A DNA stretch of 5,168 bases from NCBI GenBank assembly GCA_030609865.1, contig JAUWSZ010000255.1, positions 1-5,168 on the forward strand. The letters run 5' to 3'. The notes under the pieces were generated by a model, which saw only the letters and a program-made list of their open reading frames with translations, was not told the origin of the DNA and made no database searches. Every line of letters starts with the position of its first letter. The first letter of the stretch is position 1. Shown here one piece after another: positions 1 to 5,168 of this stretch. Source of the DNA: a bacterium. GTDB taxonomy: Bacteria; Desulfobacterota; DSWW01. Made by a program: the position numbers and the translations under genes.

Positions 1-85
1 CGAGGGCAAGATGGAGGGCCATGCCACGCCCGATTCCCCGACCGGCACCCGTTACCACAGCTACCTTGCCTTCAAGTATACCCAC
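1..85 (-). CDS. Short-chain dehydrogenase/reductase, 5' part only (runs off the window)
   Basis: Only the first 28 codons are in the window. A GTG start at 85-83 opens a frame reading (M)GILEGKVAVVTGAGRGIGRG and then MALHLAL. The TGAGRGIG stretch is the canonical glycine-rich NAD(P)-binding loop of classical SDRs, directly after the first beta strand (KVAVVT). The start is chosen because the family N-terminus begins here, the preceding in-frame codon is a TGA stop, and a good ribosome binding site lies 6 nt upstream. The gene follows the degenerate SDR with no intergenic base and was probably co-transcribed with it. Sixteen of the first 27 residues match that upstream SDR position by position, so the two are likely paralogues. 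The catalytic Ser-Tyr-Lys region is outside the window, so activity and substrate cannot be judged. From context it is probably a 3-hydroxyacyl-CoA or alcohol dehydrogenase (inference). Confidence 0.9.
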   Translation of the reverse strand, partial: MGILEGKVAVVTGAGRGIGRGMALHLAL

Positions 86-889
86 TCAGCACCTCTCCGA
101 GGACTCCAAGGGGGTGAAATAGGGCCGCATGGTCGGCTCGAACATTTCGGAAAGTCTCTCCACCGTCCATCCTTCGGAGTTGTGCATGCTCCGCTGACTC
201 CTCGCTTGAGAGAAAAGAAGCACCTCCTTGTCCTGCACGCCAAATACCTGCCCTGTAAGATTCTGGGCCGCGTCACTGGCCAGGAACACAGCCAATGGGG
301 CTACATTCGGAGGATCAGAAACAGGCCCCGGCCCACTGCAGACCACGACACAGTTGGAGGTTACATGATATCGTTCTATCTCTATGGCCGCGTTGCGGCT
401 CAGACCTGCAACCGCCATCTGCACAACTCCGTGGTGGGTGTGGCCCACACCCCCCATAAGCGCTTCCGGAAAAGCGAAGTAGATGAGGCGGCCCTGCCGC
501 TGTTTCCGCATGTGAGGCAACGCGGCCCGGGTAGAGAAAAAAGTGGCCTTCAGGGTTGCTCGCTGGACCGATTCCCATTCTTCCTTCCCAATTTCCGAGA
601 TCATCGTGCCATGGAAGGCGGTATCTTCGTTCACACTGTTCACAAGGATGTCCAGGCGGCCAAAATGATCAATACCCGTTTGAATCAGCTCCTGGCTTCC
701 TTCCCACGACATCATCGATGCCGGGCAGCCCACCGCCTCGCCTCCCCTCTCCCGGATCTCTCGCACCACACCTCCCGAATCATGCACCACCACACGGGCC
801 CCCTCGTCGGCCATCAAGAGGGCGACCGCCCGGCCCATTCCTACACCGGAATTCGTGACAACAGCCACCTTCCCGTCGAGCATGCCCAT
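86..889 (-). CDS. Catalytically degenerate short-chain dehydrogenase (pseudo-SDR subunit)
   Basis: A 267-residue protein of full SDR length with a clear Rossmann fold. KVAVVT is followed by TNSGVGMG at residues 12-19, where canonical proteins have TGxxxGxG, so the first glycine is Asn13. The usual NNAG is NSVN (84-87). Aligned to classical SDRs by eye, all four catalytic-tetrad positions are replaced: Asn by Thr112, Ser by Phe140, Tyr by His153 and Lys by Gln157. The scaffold is otherwise kept, including TRAALPHM (120-127), the helix around AVAGLSR and FLASDAAQNLTGQVFGV (202-218). The C-terminal tail (about 222-262, with LLFSQ, GWTVE and a final TPLE) resembles a family of acyl-CoA or steroid-associated SDRs as I recall them. 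The reading frame is intact, so this is not a decayed gene. ATG at 889 is preferred because GAGG (901-898) lies 8 nt upstream; a second ATG is at 883. It starts 16 nt after the NTF2-like gene and abuts a second SDR. A structural partner subunit, as BbsC is to BbsD, is the likeliest role (inference). Confidence 0.93.
   Translation of the reverse strand: MGMLDGKVAVVTNSGVGMGRAVALLMADEGARVVVHDSGGVVREIRERGGEAVGCPASMMSWEGSQELIQTGIDHFGRLDILVNSVNEDTAFHGTMISEIGKEEWESVQRATLKATFFSTRAALPHMRKQRQGRLIYFAFPEALMGGVGHTHHGVVQMAVAGLSRNAAIEIERYHVTSNCVVVCSGPGPVSDPPNVAPLAVFLASDAAQNLTGQVFGVQDKEVLLFSQARSQRSMHNSEGWTVERLSEMFEPTMRPYFTPLESSERC
92..98 (-). promoter_or_regulatory. Ribosome binding site of the second SDR
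   Basis: On the minus strand GGAGAGG is followed by a 6-nt spacer and a GTG start at 85. The site lies inside the last codons of the upstream SDR, and the spacer includes that gene's TGA stop. It supports GTG as a true start and suggests translational coupling of the two SDRs. Confidence 0.7.
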
Positions 890-905
890 GTCTAACGCCT
901 CGTTT

Positions 906-1295
906 TCACTTCTTCTCTTTGCCCGAACCTACCCTGGCAAGATGATGGCTGTCATAGAAGATGTTGAGCGATTTGATCTTCCCCTCTTCGACACGGAACC
1001 AGTCCGTAGCCTTGAAGGCCACGGAGACTCCCTCCTTTGATGTGCCTACGAAGTCGATGAAGACCGCTGCCCTGTTTCCTGACACGAGGATCTCTTCGGC
1101 CATATCGACGTGATGTGGATAGTCCACCGGAACCCGCAGATAAAAGGGCTTCACGTCTTCAAGCCCTCGGGCTGTGAAATTGAAGGGTGCCTTGAACTCC
1201 ACGTCCGGATCGAATAAGGCGAAGAACTCGTCGAACTTCTCCTCGTTCACCAGCCGAAAATACGATTCCACCGTTTCTCTCACCTTGTCTTCCAT
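906..1295 (-). CDS. NTF2/SnoaL-like fold protein
   Basis: A 129-residue protein with the layout of the NTF2-like (SnoaL, limonene-epoxide-hydrolase-like) superfamily. An N-terminal helix (EDKVRETVESYFRLVNE) leads to the typical FDEFFALFDPDVEFKAPF (residues 21-38). Beta strands follow, ending in FKATDWFRVEEGKIKSLNIFYD (94-115), where the aromatic, then EEGKI, then Y-D pattern is characteristic. It has no signal peptide or membrane segment and a Lys-rich tail, so it is probably cytoplasmic. The fold forms a small-molecule pocket and occurs in isomerases, dehydratases, hydrolases and non-enzymatic binders, so the reaction cannot be read from sequence. The frame extends upstream to an ATG at 1325, but an AGGAGG 7 nt before the ATG at 1295 makes 1295 the better start. 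It lies 16 nt upstream of the degenerate SDR and is probably in one transcript with both SDRs. A role on the same pathway intermediate is possible (inference). Confidence 0.85.
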   Translation of the reverse strand: MEDKVRETVESYFRLVNEEKFDEFFALFDPDVEFKAPFNFTARGLEDVKPFYLRVPVDYPHHVDMAEEILVSGNRAAVFIDFVGTSKEGVSVAFKATDWFRVEEGKIKSLNIFYDSHHLARVGSGKEKK

Positions 1296-1302
1296 AAGGC
1301 TC

Positions 1303-1308
1303 CCTCCT
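1303..1308 (-). promoter_or_regulatory. Strong ribosome binding site that sets the NTF2-like start
   Basis: AGGAGG on the minus strand, 7 nt before the ATG at 1295. An upstream in-frame ATG at 1325 has no comparable site, and the Shine-Dalgarno itself would then be coding. The shorter 129-residue product is therefore preferred over 139 residues. Confidence 0.75.
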
Positions 1309-1355
1309 CTCTCCATAAGAGGCACGAAACATTCGGTTCAATCTCCACCGGTTGT

Positions 1356-1371
1356 CCGCAACCGGTTGCGG
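1356..1371 (-). promoter_or_regulatory. Perfect 16-bp palindrome, possible operator
   Basis: CCGCAACCGGTTGCGG is its own reverse complement over all 16 bases. It is centred about 68 bp upstream of the NTF2-like start, in the 215-bp gap after the AOR gene. An extra copy of the half-site ACCGGTTG lies at 1347-1354, repeating 1361-1368. A spacer-free palindrome with an additional half-site upstream of a gene block suits a dimeric repressor operator. As RNA it could form a 6-bp stem with a CCGG loop, but there is no following U-run, so a terminator is unlikely. No convincing -35/-10 pair was found around it, and no regulator gene is in the window. Confidence 0.4.
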
Positions 1372-1457
1372 GCCCAAGCTCAAGCACCCCTGCCGAGTCG
1401 CATCATTCCACTTTCGCCTTTTCCCTTTATCCTTTCACCTTGTTCAATATTCCGATA

Positions 1458-1470
1458 GGGAGGTTCTCCC
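1458..1470 (-). other. Small hairpin downstream of the AOR gene
   Basis: On the minus strand GGGAG-AAC-CTCCC forms a 5-bp GC-rich stem with a 3-nt loop, about 40 nt after the AOR stop codon. It is followed by TATCGGAATATTG rather than a U-tract, so it is at best a weak terminator or an mRNA 3'-end stabiliser. The rest of the 1296-1510 gap has a purine-rich stretch (minus strand, about 1408-1441) and the 16-bp palindrome, with no small gene that I can support. Confidence 0.25.
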
Positions 1471-1510
1471 GACATATATGGATGAAACGTGAATGTTCCG
1501 ATGAAACACC

Positions 1511-3418
1511 CTAAGGAATCTTGCCCATGCTCGCAAGTTCATCCGCCACGTCCTCCAACCCGAGATGTTCCAGCGTCTTTCGGGTAGGCGAACCTGTTTT
1601 CTTGTCCCACCCGACGACCTCGTAATAATCGTCCAACATTCTGTCCAGGCCTTCCTTTTCCAGTCGCTCCCCCTTGTAAGGACCCGAAGGAACAGGCTCT
1701 TCCATTGCCCTACCATGGATCGTATCGTCTTTGCGCGTGATCCCCTCTCGGACGAGATAGGCCCGCTCCACGTTGTTGATCCTCGCAGCGATCTCCTCCA
1801 TCCTCTTCTCGTCGAAATCCACACCGGTAGCAGCTGCAAGCAGTTGCCCCATATGCTTCAGGTAGATGGGCGTACTGAACCACGCGCTCGAAAACTTGCA
1901 GATCCCCATGGCATCGCACATGGTGCATAGGGATGCATAGAAGTCGACGAGCACGCCCTTGCCCTCATAGGACCGGGGATTCGCAGCGTTTTCGTTGCCA
2001 AAAAGCTTCTTGGCCGTTTCCGGTTTCATCGGATAGAACTCGACCCCGGGCCATCCTCGTTGGGGGTCGGCTCCGCGACTCGAAACCGCATCCGACAGGG
2101 CACATCCCTTGAGGGTTCGAATGTCCACTTGATCGAGGTCACCCCCCTTGGTGTGGGAGATGCATTTTTCGGCGCCCTTTCCGATCTTTTCTGCTGCTAT
2201 GGCAGAGCCATCTGCCAGAAGATCCCCGAATCCCTCTCTACGGATCGTCTTCATCAACATCTCGATCTGGGCCTCCACGTTTCCCCATTCGAGTGCAATC
2301 CCATCCGTATCTTCCTTGGTGATGATCCCCCGTTGATACCACTCAAAGGCCGCAGCCAGGGTAATCCCGGAAGTATCCCCGCAAACTCCGTATTCATTGC
2401 AGATGTTGTTTATTTTCAGCAGGGCGGTCTCGTCGGTATTACCGCAGGAAGGCCCATGGGCACTCATGATGCAGAATTCGGTGCCGTGGCCCTCCTCGCC
2501 GGCGAAAGGGCCCTTCTTGATCTTGAACTCATGCTTGCAATGGATCGGGCAGCCGAAGCACGCGACACTTCTCGTCATGTGCTTCATCATGCTCTTCGCA
2601 TCGTAATTCTGGATGTAGTCGATGTCGGCCGTCTCCTGGGCGTTCCTCGCTACCGACCTGCCCTGGGAGTCGTATTGGGTCAGGTACATCAAGGTACCCA
2701 CCTTGGAGAAGCTCTCATAGGTGGGTCCTTTCTTGATCTTTCTGATCCAGTCTCTGGCGATGGCCTTGAACCGCTCCGGGTCCGCTACCTGAAAACCCTT
2801 CGTTCCCCGAACCGCCACGGCCTTGAGATTTTTCGACCCCATCACCGTGCCCATGCCGGTCTTTCCACAGGCATTTCCGTAATCCGTCATCAAGGATGCG
2901 AATCGAACCAGATTCTCCCCTGCCGGACCAATGGCGGCGATGCGTATGCGAGGGTCCCCCAGCTCGTCCCACAGGATCGCATAGGTCTCCGAAACCACCT
3001 TTCCCCAGACATGGCCGGCATCTCTGACCTCCACGTGATCGTCATCGATCCATAGATAGACAGGTTGGTCAGCGGCCCCCTCTATAATGATGTGGTCGTA
3101 TCCCGCCCACTTCATCTCCGGGCCAAAATGTCCCCCTGCATTCGAATCCCCCAGAATCCCTGTAAGAGGCGACTTGGCCGTGACGTGGATCCTTCCGGAG
3201 GGTACCAGGCCGGTGCCGGTCAAAGGGGAGGTCCCGAAAAAAAGCTTATTCTCCGGTCCAAGTGGATCGATGCCCGGTTTTACCTCATCGTACAGGAGGC
3301 GCGAATTCACCCCCCTTCCCCCAAGGAATTGATGCCTCAGGGCTTCCGGGTATTCCTCTTTCTGTATCTTTCGATCGGTCAGATTGACCCGTAGCAGGGT
3401 TCCTGCCCAGCCGTACAT
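1511..3418 (-). CDS. Aldehyde ferredoxin oxidoreductase (tungsten, AOR family)
   Basis: A complete 635-residue member of the AOR family, which oxidises aldehydes to carboxylates (or the reverse at low potential) using a bis-pterin tungsten cofactor and one [4Fe-4S] cluster. The N-terminal domain (about 4-210) has GWAGTLLRVNLT at the start, GGHFGPEMKWAGYDHIIIEG (95-114) and GKTGMGTVMGSKNLKAVAVRG (185-205). The cluster ligands are C287, C290 and C294 (CFGCPIHC) plus C507 in DAMGIC (502-507), which is also the second pterin motif. The first pterin motif is a variant, NEYGVC (341-346), where the archaeal enzyme has DxxGLD. No signal peptide is seen, so it is cytoplasmic. The ATG at 3418 has GGAGG 7 nt upstream (3430-3426). 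It lies 50 nt after the four-cluster iron-sulfur gene, an order like AorA-AorB, so electrons probably pass to that subunit. The substrate is unknown. The related BamB of benzoyl-CoA reductase belongs to the same superfamily, but no other bam gene is visible here. Confidence 0.95.
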   Translation of the reverse strand: MYGWAGTLLRVNLTDRKIQKEEYPEALRHQFLGGRGVNSRLLYDEVKPGIDPLGPENKLFFGTSPLTGTGLVPSGRIHVTAKSPLTGILGDSNAGGHFGPEMKWAGYDHIIIEGAADQPVYLWIDDDHVEVRDAGHVWGKVVSETYAILWDELGDPRIRIAAIGPAGENLVRFASLMTDYGNACGKTGMGTVMGSKNLKAVAVRGTKGFQVADPERFKAIARDWIRKIKKGPTYESFSKVGTLMYLTQYDSQGRSVARNAQETADIDYIQNYDAKSMMKHMTRSVACFGCPIHCKHEFKIKKGPFAGEEGHGTEFCIMSAHGPSCGNTDETALLKINNICNEYGVCGDTSGITLAAAFEWYQRGIITKEDTDGIALEWGNVEAQIEMLMKTIRREGFGDLLADGSAIAAEKIGKGAEKCISHTKGGDLDQVDIRTLKGCALSDAVSSRGADPQRGWPGVEFYPMKPETAKKLFGNENAANPRSYEGKGVLVDFYASLCTMCDAMGICKFSSAWFSTPIYLKHMGQLLAAATGVDFDEKRMEEIAARINNVERAYLVREGITRKDDTIHGRAMEEPVPSGPYKGERLEKEGLDRMLDDYYEVVGWDKKTGSPTRKTLEHLGLEDVADELASMGKIP

Positions 3419-3425
3419 TGCGAAT

Positions 3426-3430
3426 CCTCC
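3426..3430 (-). promoter_or_regulatory. Ribosome binding site of the AOR gene
   Basis: GGAGG on the minus strand, 7 nt before the ATG at 3418. It overlaps a 10-bp palindrome CTCCATGGAG (3427-3436), so a short stem could partly cover the site. No terminator separates it from the upstream iron-sulfur gene, which ends 50 nt earlier. Confidence 0.65.
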
Positions 3431-3468
3431 ATGGAGAGCTTGTCAAGCAACGGTGATGGCGTGCGTTC

Positions 3469-3921
3469 TTAACCTTTATCGATTGAACTTACCGTGCCGA
3501 TTGCTTTCGTGTCCACGTATTGAATCGCCCCCGTGGGGCACCACTTCGCACACTCCGGGTCTCCGTCGCAGAGATCGCACTTGAAAACCTGGCCCGTGTG
3601 TGGGTCGATGCGCATGGCGCCGAAGGGACAGGCTGTGACACACTCATAGCATCCGATGCAGTTCTCTAGCGAAACGCGAACAATGCCTGTCTGCTTGTCT
3701 CGCCGGATCGGTTTCTCACCCTCCACGGGACATGCCTTTTCACAGGGAGGGGCGAGACAGTGCCTGCAGATCATCGGCGCGTCCAGGCCCTTCTTGTTTT
3801 TCTGGATCCAGATTCTCGCCTTGACCGGGTTGAACATGCCGCTCTTCTCGAGGGAACAGGACATCTCGCACGTCCTGCAATTCACGCACAATGCCGGTTT
3901 TGAGAGCAGTTTCTTGGGCAT
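3469..3921 (-). CDS. Four-cluster [4Fe-4S] ferredoxin-like electron-transfer subunit of the AOR
   Basis: A 150-residue protein with exactly sixteen cysteines in four cluster motifs: C12-C15-C18-C22; C52-C55-C60-C64; C88-C91-C94-C98 (CIGCYECVTACPFGA); and C115-C118-C124-C128. This is the HycB/DmsB-like layout of electron-transfer subunits, with mixed CxxCxxCxxxC, CxxCx4CxxxC and CxxCx5CxxxC spacings. There is no signal peptide or membrane helix, so it should act in the cytoplasm. The AOR gene follows 50 nt downstream; in Aromatoleum the small polyferredoxin subunit AorA likewise precedes catalytic AorB. It probably accepts electrons from the AOR cluster and relays them onward (inference from family and order). 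The ATG at 3921 starts the usual family N-terminus a few residues before the first Cys motif. Its ribosome binding site is poor: AAGGA only 2 nt from the ATG, or AAAGG 11 nt away, so expression may be lower than the AOR. The partner FAD subunit of the AorC type is not visible. Confidence 0.92.
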   Translation of the reverse strand: MPKKLLSKPALCVNCRTCEMSCSLEKSGMFNPVKARIWIQKNKKGLDAPMICRHCLAPPCEKACPVEGEKPIRRDKQTGIVRVSLENCIGCYECVTACPFGAMRIDPHTGQVFKCDLCDGDPECAKWCPTGAIQYVDTKAIGTVSSIDKG

Positions 3922-3951
3922 ATTCCTTGTGACCTTTCTCAGCCCTGCAGT

Positions 3952-4028
3952 GAAAAAGGTGTCAGGAACCTTTTTCTGATGCCTTCTTCGCTTCAGACCG
4001 CGGGGAAAAGGTTCCTGACACCTTTTTC
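3952..4028. repeat. 77-bp inverted-repeat element of two self-palindromic arms (REPIN/MITE-like)
   Basis: Two perfect 23-bp arms, 3952-3974 and 4006-4028, are reverse complements of each other and flank a 31-bp spacer. The core is GGTGTCAGGAACC in one arm and GGTTCCTGACACC in the other. Each arm is also a hairpin by itself: the left reads GAAAAAGGT, a 7-nt loop, then ACCTTTTTC (3952-3976). The spacer ends carry a further short match, TCTGA (3975-3979) and TCAGA (3993-3997), so the stem can extend inward. Two inverted copies of a short palindromic unit match the definition of a REP doublet (REPIN), which is mobilised by RAYT (Y1-type) transposases elsewhere in a genome. No transposase is in the window. 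The A-run before and T-run after each stem also allow weak bidirectional termination between the flavoprotein gene and the iron-sulfur/AOR pair. The REPIN assignment is inference; the repeat geometry is seen directly. Confidence 0.8.
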
Positions 4029-4062
4029 GCCAGCCGGTCTGGATGGAACCGACGGGATGGAG

Positions 4063-5168
4063 CTACTTCGCCTGTCCGATGGCTTCCGCGGCCATCCGGG
4101 CGCATCTGCCGATGGCAGACATGCTGATGCCCCTGGCTTCCTGGACCGTATTCGACACCACGAACAGATTGCGGAATCCCGGAACCCGCATCGAGGGCCG
4201 TTTGGTACCCACGAATCCCGGCGACTGGGCAATCCCATACACCCCGGCATGCGCTACCCGCCACCGGTATCCGGCCTTCAACTGCGGGTAGAGTTTAATC
4301 GATTCCCGCTCCAGCATGGCAATCGTGTCCCGAACTTGCCGCCTGACCTTGGCCTGATTCCGATTGAGCAGGTCGGGCATTTCGTCATAATGACCCTGGT
4401 AGGAAATGTGGAACTGGTACTGATTCACATCGTCTCCGTACGAAGGCATCGGGTAGAAAATCCCGGAAAAACCGGATTCGGGAAGATTCGGTGCCCAGCG
4501 GAAGGTTTGCGTGTCGAAGAGCGGTTCGTCCAGACCGTAAATGATACTCCAGGCCTGGCTGATTTTTGAGCCGATCCAGTTCACCCAGTCCACCCACCAG
4601 GTTGGGAAAACCTCCTCGTCCATAACGGTAAACAGGTCATAAAGCGGGAGGGTGACGATGACGAAATCCGCCTTCTCGGTCTCGACTTCCAGCACCTGGC
4701 TGTGAAAGAGACGCTCCCCCACCTCCAACTTCACCCCAACGGCCTCACCCTTCAGGGTCGCCACACTGTCCACCCGCGTATTCAGTCTCACTTCACCCCC
4801 GTGGGCGTTGATGTAGTCCGTAAGGGGCTGCAGGATCCTGTTCATCCCACCCTTGATCACTCCTCCGAGTTCCGTCAGGCTTCGGCCGCCGTCGATGAAC
4901 TCCCGAAGAATGTAGATCATCTCTCCGGCAGAGTACGTCTCGAAGCGATTTCCCACACTGGTTGAACATGCCAGATAGAAGAACAGCCTCTGGATGCCCG
5001 GATCGTCGGACACACTCTTCACCCAATCACTCAGAGGAAGATCGTCGAGTTGAACGATCTCCTCCGCAGAGAGGCGCAGCATTTCACCGAAGACCCTCTT
5101 GTACATGTCCTTGGTAAAGAGTTCTTTCGGTCCGAACCACTTTCCCTCATGGTAGATTTCGCTCTTGC
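4063..5168 (-). CDS. FAD-dependent amine-oxidase/phytoene-desaturase-like oxidoreductase, 5' partial
   Basis: The frame is open from the window edge (5166) to the TAG at 4063-4065, with about 20 in-frame residues before the first ATG at 5106. That ATG is therefore probably internal and the true start lies outside. The missing part should hold the N-terminal GxGxxG FAD-binding motif. Numbering from Met 5106, residues 79-114 carry the family pattern: a glycine-rich GGVIKGGMNRILQPL, then DYINAHGGEVRLNTRVDSV. VIVTLPLYDLF (149-159) is the strand following the substrate/FAD domain crossover. The C-terminal FAD-binding motif is at 308-343 (VPGFRNLFVVSNT, then GISMSAIGRCARMAAEAIG). The Trp/Tyr-rich middle (about 165-240) is presumably the variable substrate domain. 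Members desaturate or isomerise lipids, polyenes or amines using FAD, so the substrate cannot be assigned. It lies upstream of the iron-sulfur/AOR pair in the same direction but is separated by 141 bp containing a repeat element. Joint function is possible but not shown. It does not resemble the NADH-binding FAD subunit AorC. Confidence 0.88.
   Translation of the reverse strand, partial: KSEIYHEGKWFGPKELFTKDMYKRVFGEMLRLSAEEIVQLDDLPLSDWVKSVSDDPGIQRLFFYLACSTSVGNRFETYSAGEMIYILREFIDGGRSLTELGGVIKGGMNRILQPLTDYINAHGGEVRLNTRVDSVATLKGEAVGVKLEVGERLFHSQVLEVETEKADFVIVTLPLYDLFTVMDEEVFPTWWVDWVNWIGSKISQAWSIIYGLDEPLFDTQTFRWAPNLPESGFSGIFYPMPSYGDDVNQYQFHISYQGHYDEMPDLLNRNQAKVRRQVRDTIAMLERESIKLYPQLKAGYRWRVAHAGVYGIAQSPGFVGTKRPSMRVPGFRNLFVVSNTVQEARGISMSAIGRCARMAAEAIGQAK

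Noticed and set aside
86..88. TGA between the two SDRs as a possible selenocysteine codon
   Set aside because: The next codon is a GTG with a well-placed ribosome binding site and begins a standard SDR N-terminus, so TGA is an ordinary stop.
11..895. A 294-codon open frame on the plus strand
   Set aside because: It lies opposite the SDR gene; its predicted protein resembles no family, is rich in His/Pro/Arg and has no ribosome binding site. It is a shadow of the high-GC minus-strand gene.
1481..1507. Direct repeat GATGAAAC at 1481-1488 and 1500-1507 just after the AOR gene
   Set aside because: Only 8 bp, two copies, and no associated promoter or gene; likely chance.
2060..3055. A 331-codon open frame on the plus strand inside the AOR gene
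   Set aside because: The minus-strand AOR has unmistakable family motifs throughout, so this antisense frame is a by-product of codon bias.
3441..3448. TTGACA on the minus strand as a -35 box for the AOR gene
   Set aside because: No -10 box at proper distance; the following sequence runs straight into the Shine-Dalgarno and start codon.
3979..4569. A 196-codon plus-strand frame starting in the repeat element
   Set aside because: It is antisense to the flavoprotein C-terminus with its conserved FAD motif, and shows no domain or start signal of its own.
4063..5106. ATG at 5106 as the true start of the flavoprotein
   Set aside because: The frame stays open to the window edge, no good ribosome binding site precedes this ATG, and the family's N-terminal FAD-binding motif would be missing.

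Overview
All genes in this window lie on the minus strand, so transcription runs from high to low coordinates. The content suggests an anaerobic bacterium: a tungsten-type aldehyde:ferredoxin oxidoreductase, a four-cluster iron-sulfur protein, a flavin oxidoreductase and acyl-CoA-type short-chain dehydrogenases (SDRs). This set is typical of sulfate-reducing or syntrophic Desulfobacterota (former Deltaproteobacteria). The taxonomic call is an inference from gene content and moderately high GC; no marker gene is present.

Layout in transcription order. (1) 5168-4063: most of an FAD-dependent amine-oxidase / phytoene-desaturase-like oxidoreductase, with its N-terminus outside the window. (2) 4062-3922: a 141-bp gap holding a 77-bp inverted-repeat element, made of two 23-bp arms that are each self-palindromic. 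It resembles a REP doublet (REPIN) or small MITE. (3) 3921-3469: a 150-residue protein with four [4Fe-4S] motifs. (4) 3418-1511: a complete 635-residue aldehyde ferredoxin oxidoreductase. (5) 1510-1296: a 215-bp gap with a small hairpin and a perfect 16-bp palindrome. (6) 1295-906: a 129-residue NTF2/SnoaL-fold protein. (7) 889-86: a 267-residue SDR in which all four catalytic-tetrad positions are replaced. (8) 85-1: the start of a second SDR with an intact TGAGRGIG cofactor motif, beginning on the base after the first SDR's stop codon and in the same frame.

How the genes may work together (inference). The ferredoxin-like subunit and the AOR form an aldehyde/carboxylate redox module of the AorAB type known from Aromatoleum. 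The upstream flavoprotein could be part of the same pathway or an unrelated neighbour, since the repeat element separates it from the AOR pair. The NTF2-like protein and the two SDRs form a second, tightly spaced block. A degenerate SDR next to an SDR with a normal cofactor loop recalls BbsCD of anaerobic toluene degradation, where one SDR subunit is a non-catalytic partner. The degenerate SDR and its tandem partner are the most noteworthy observation here; the inverted-repeat element is second.
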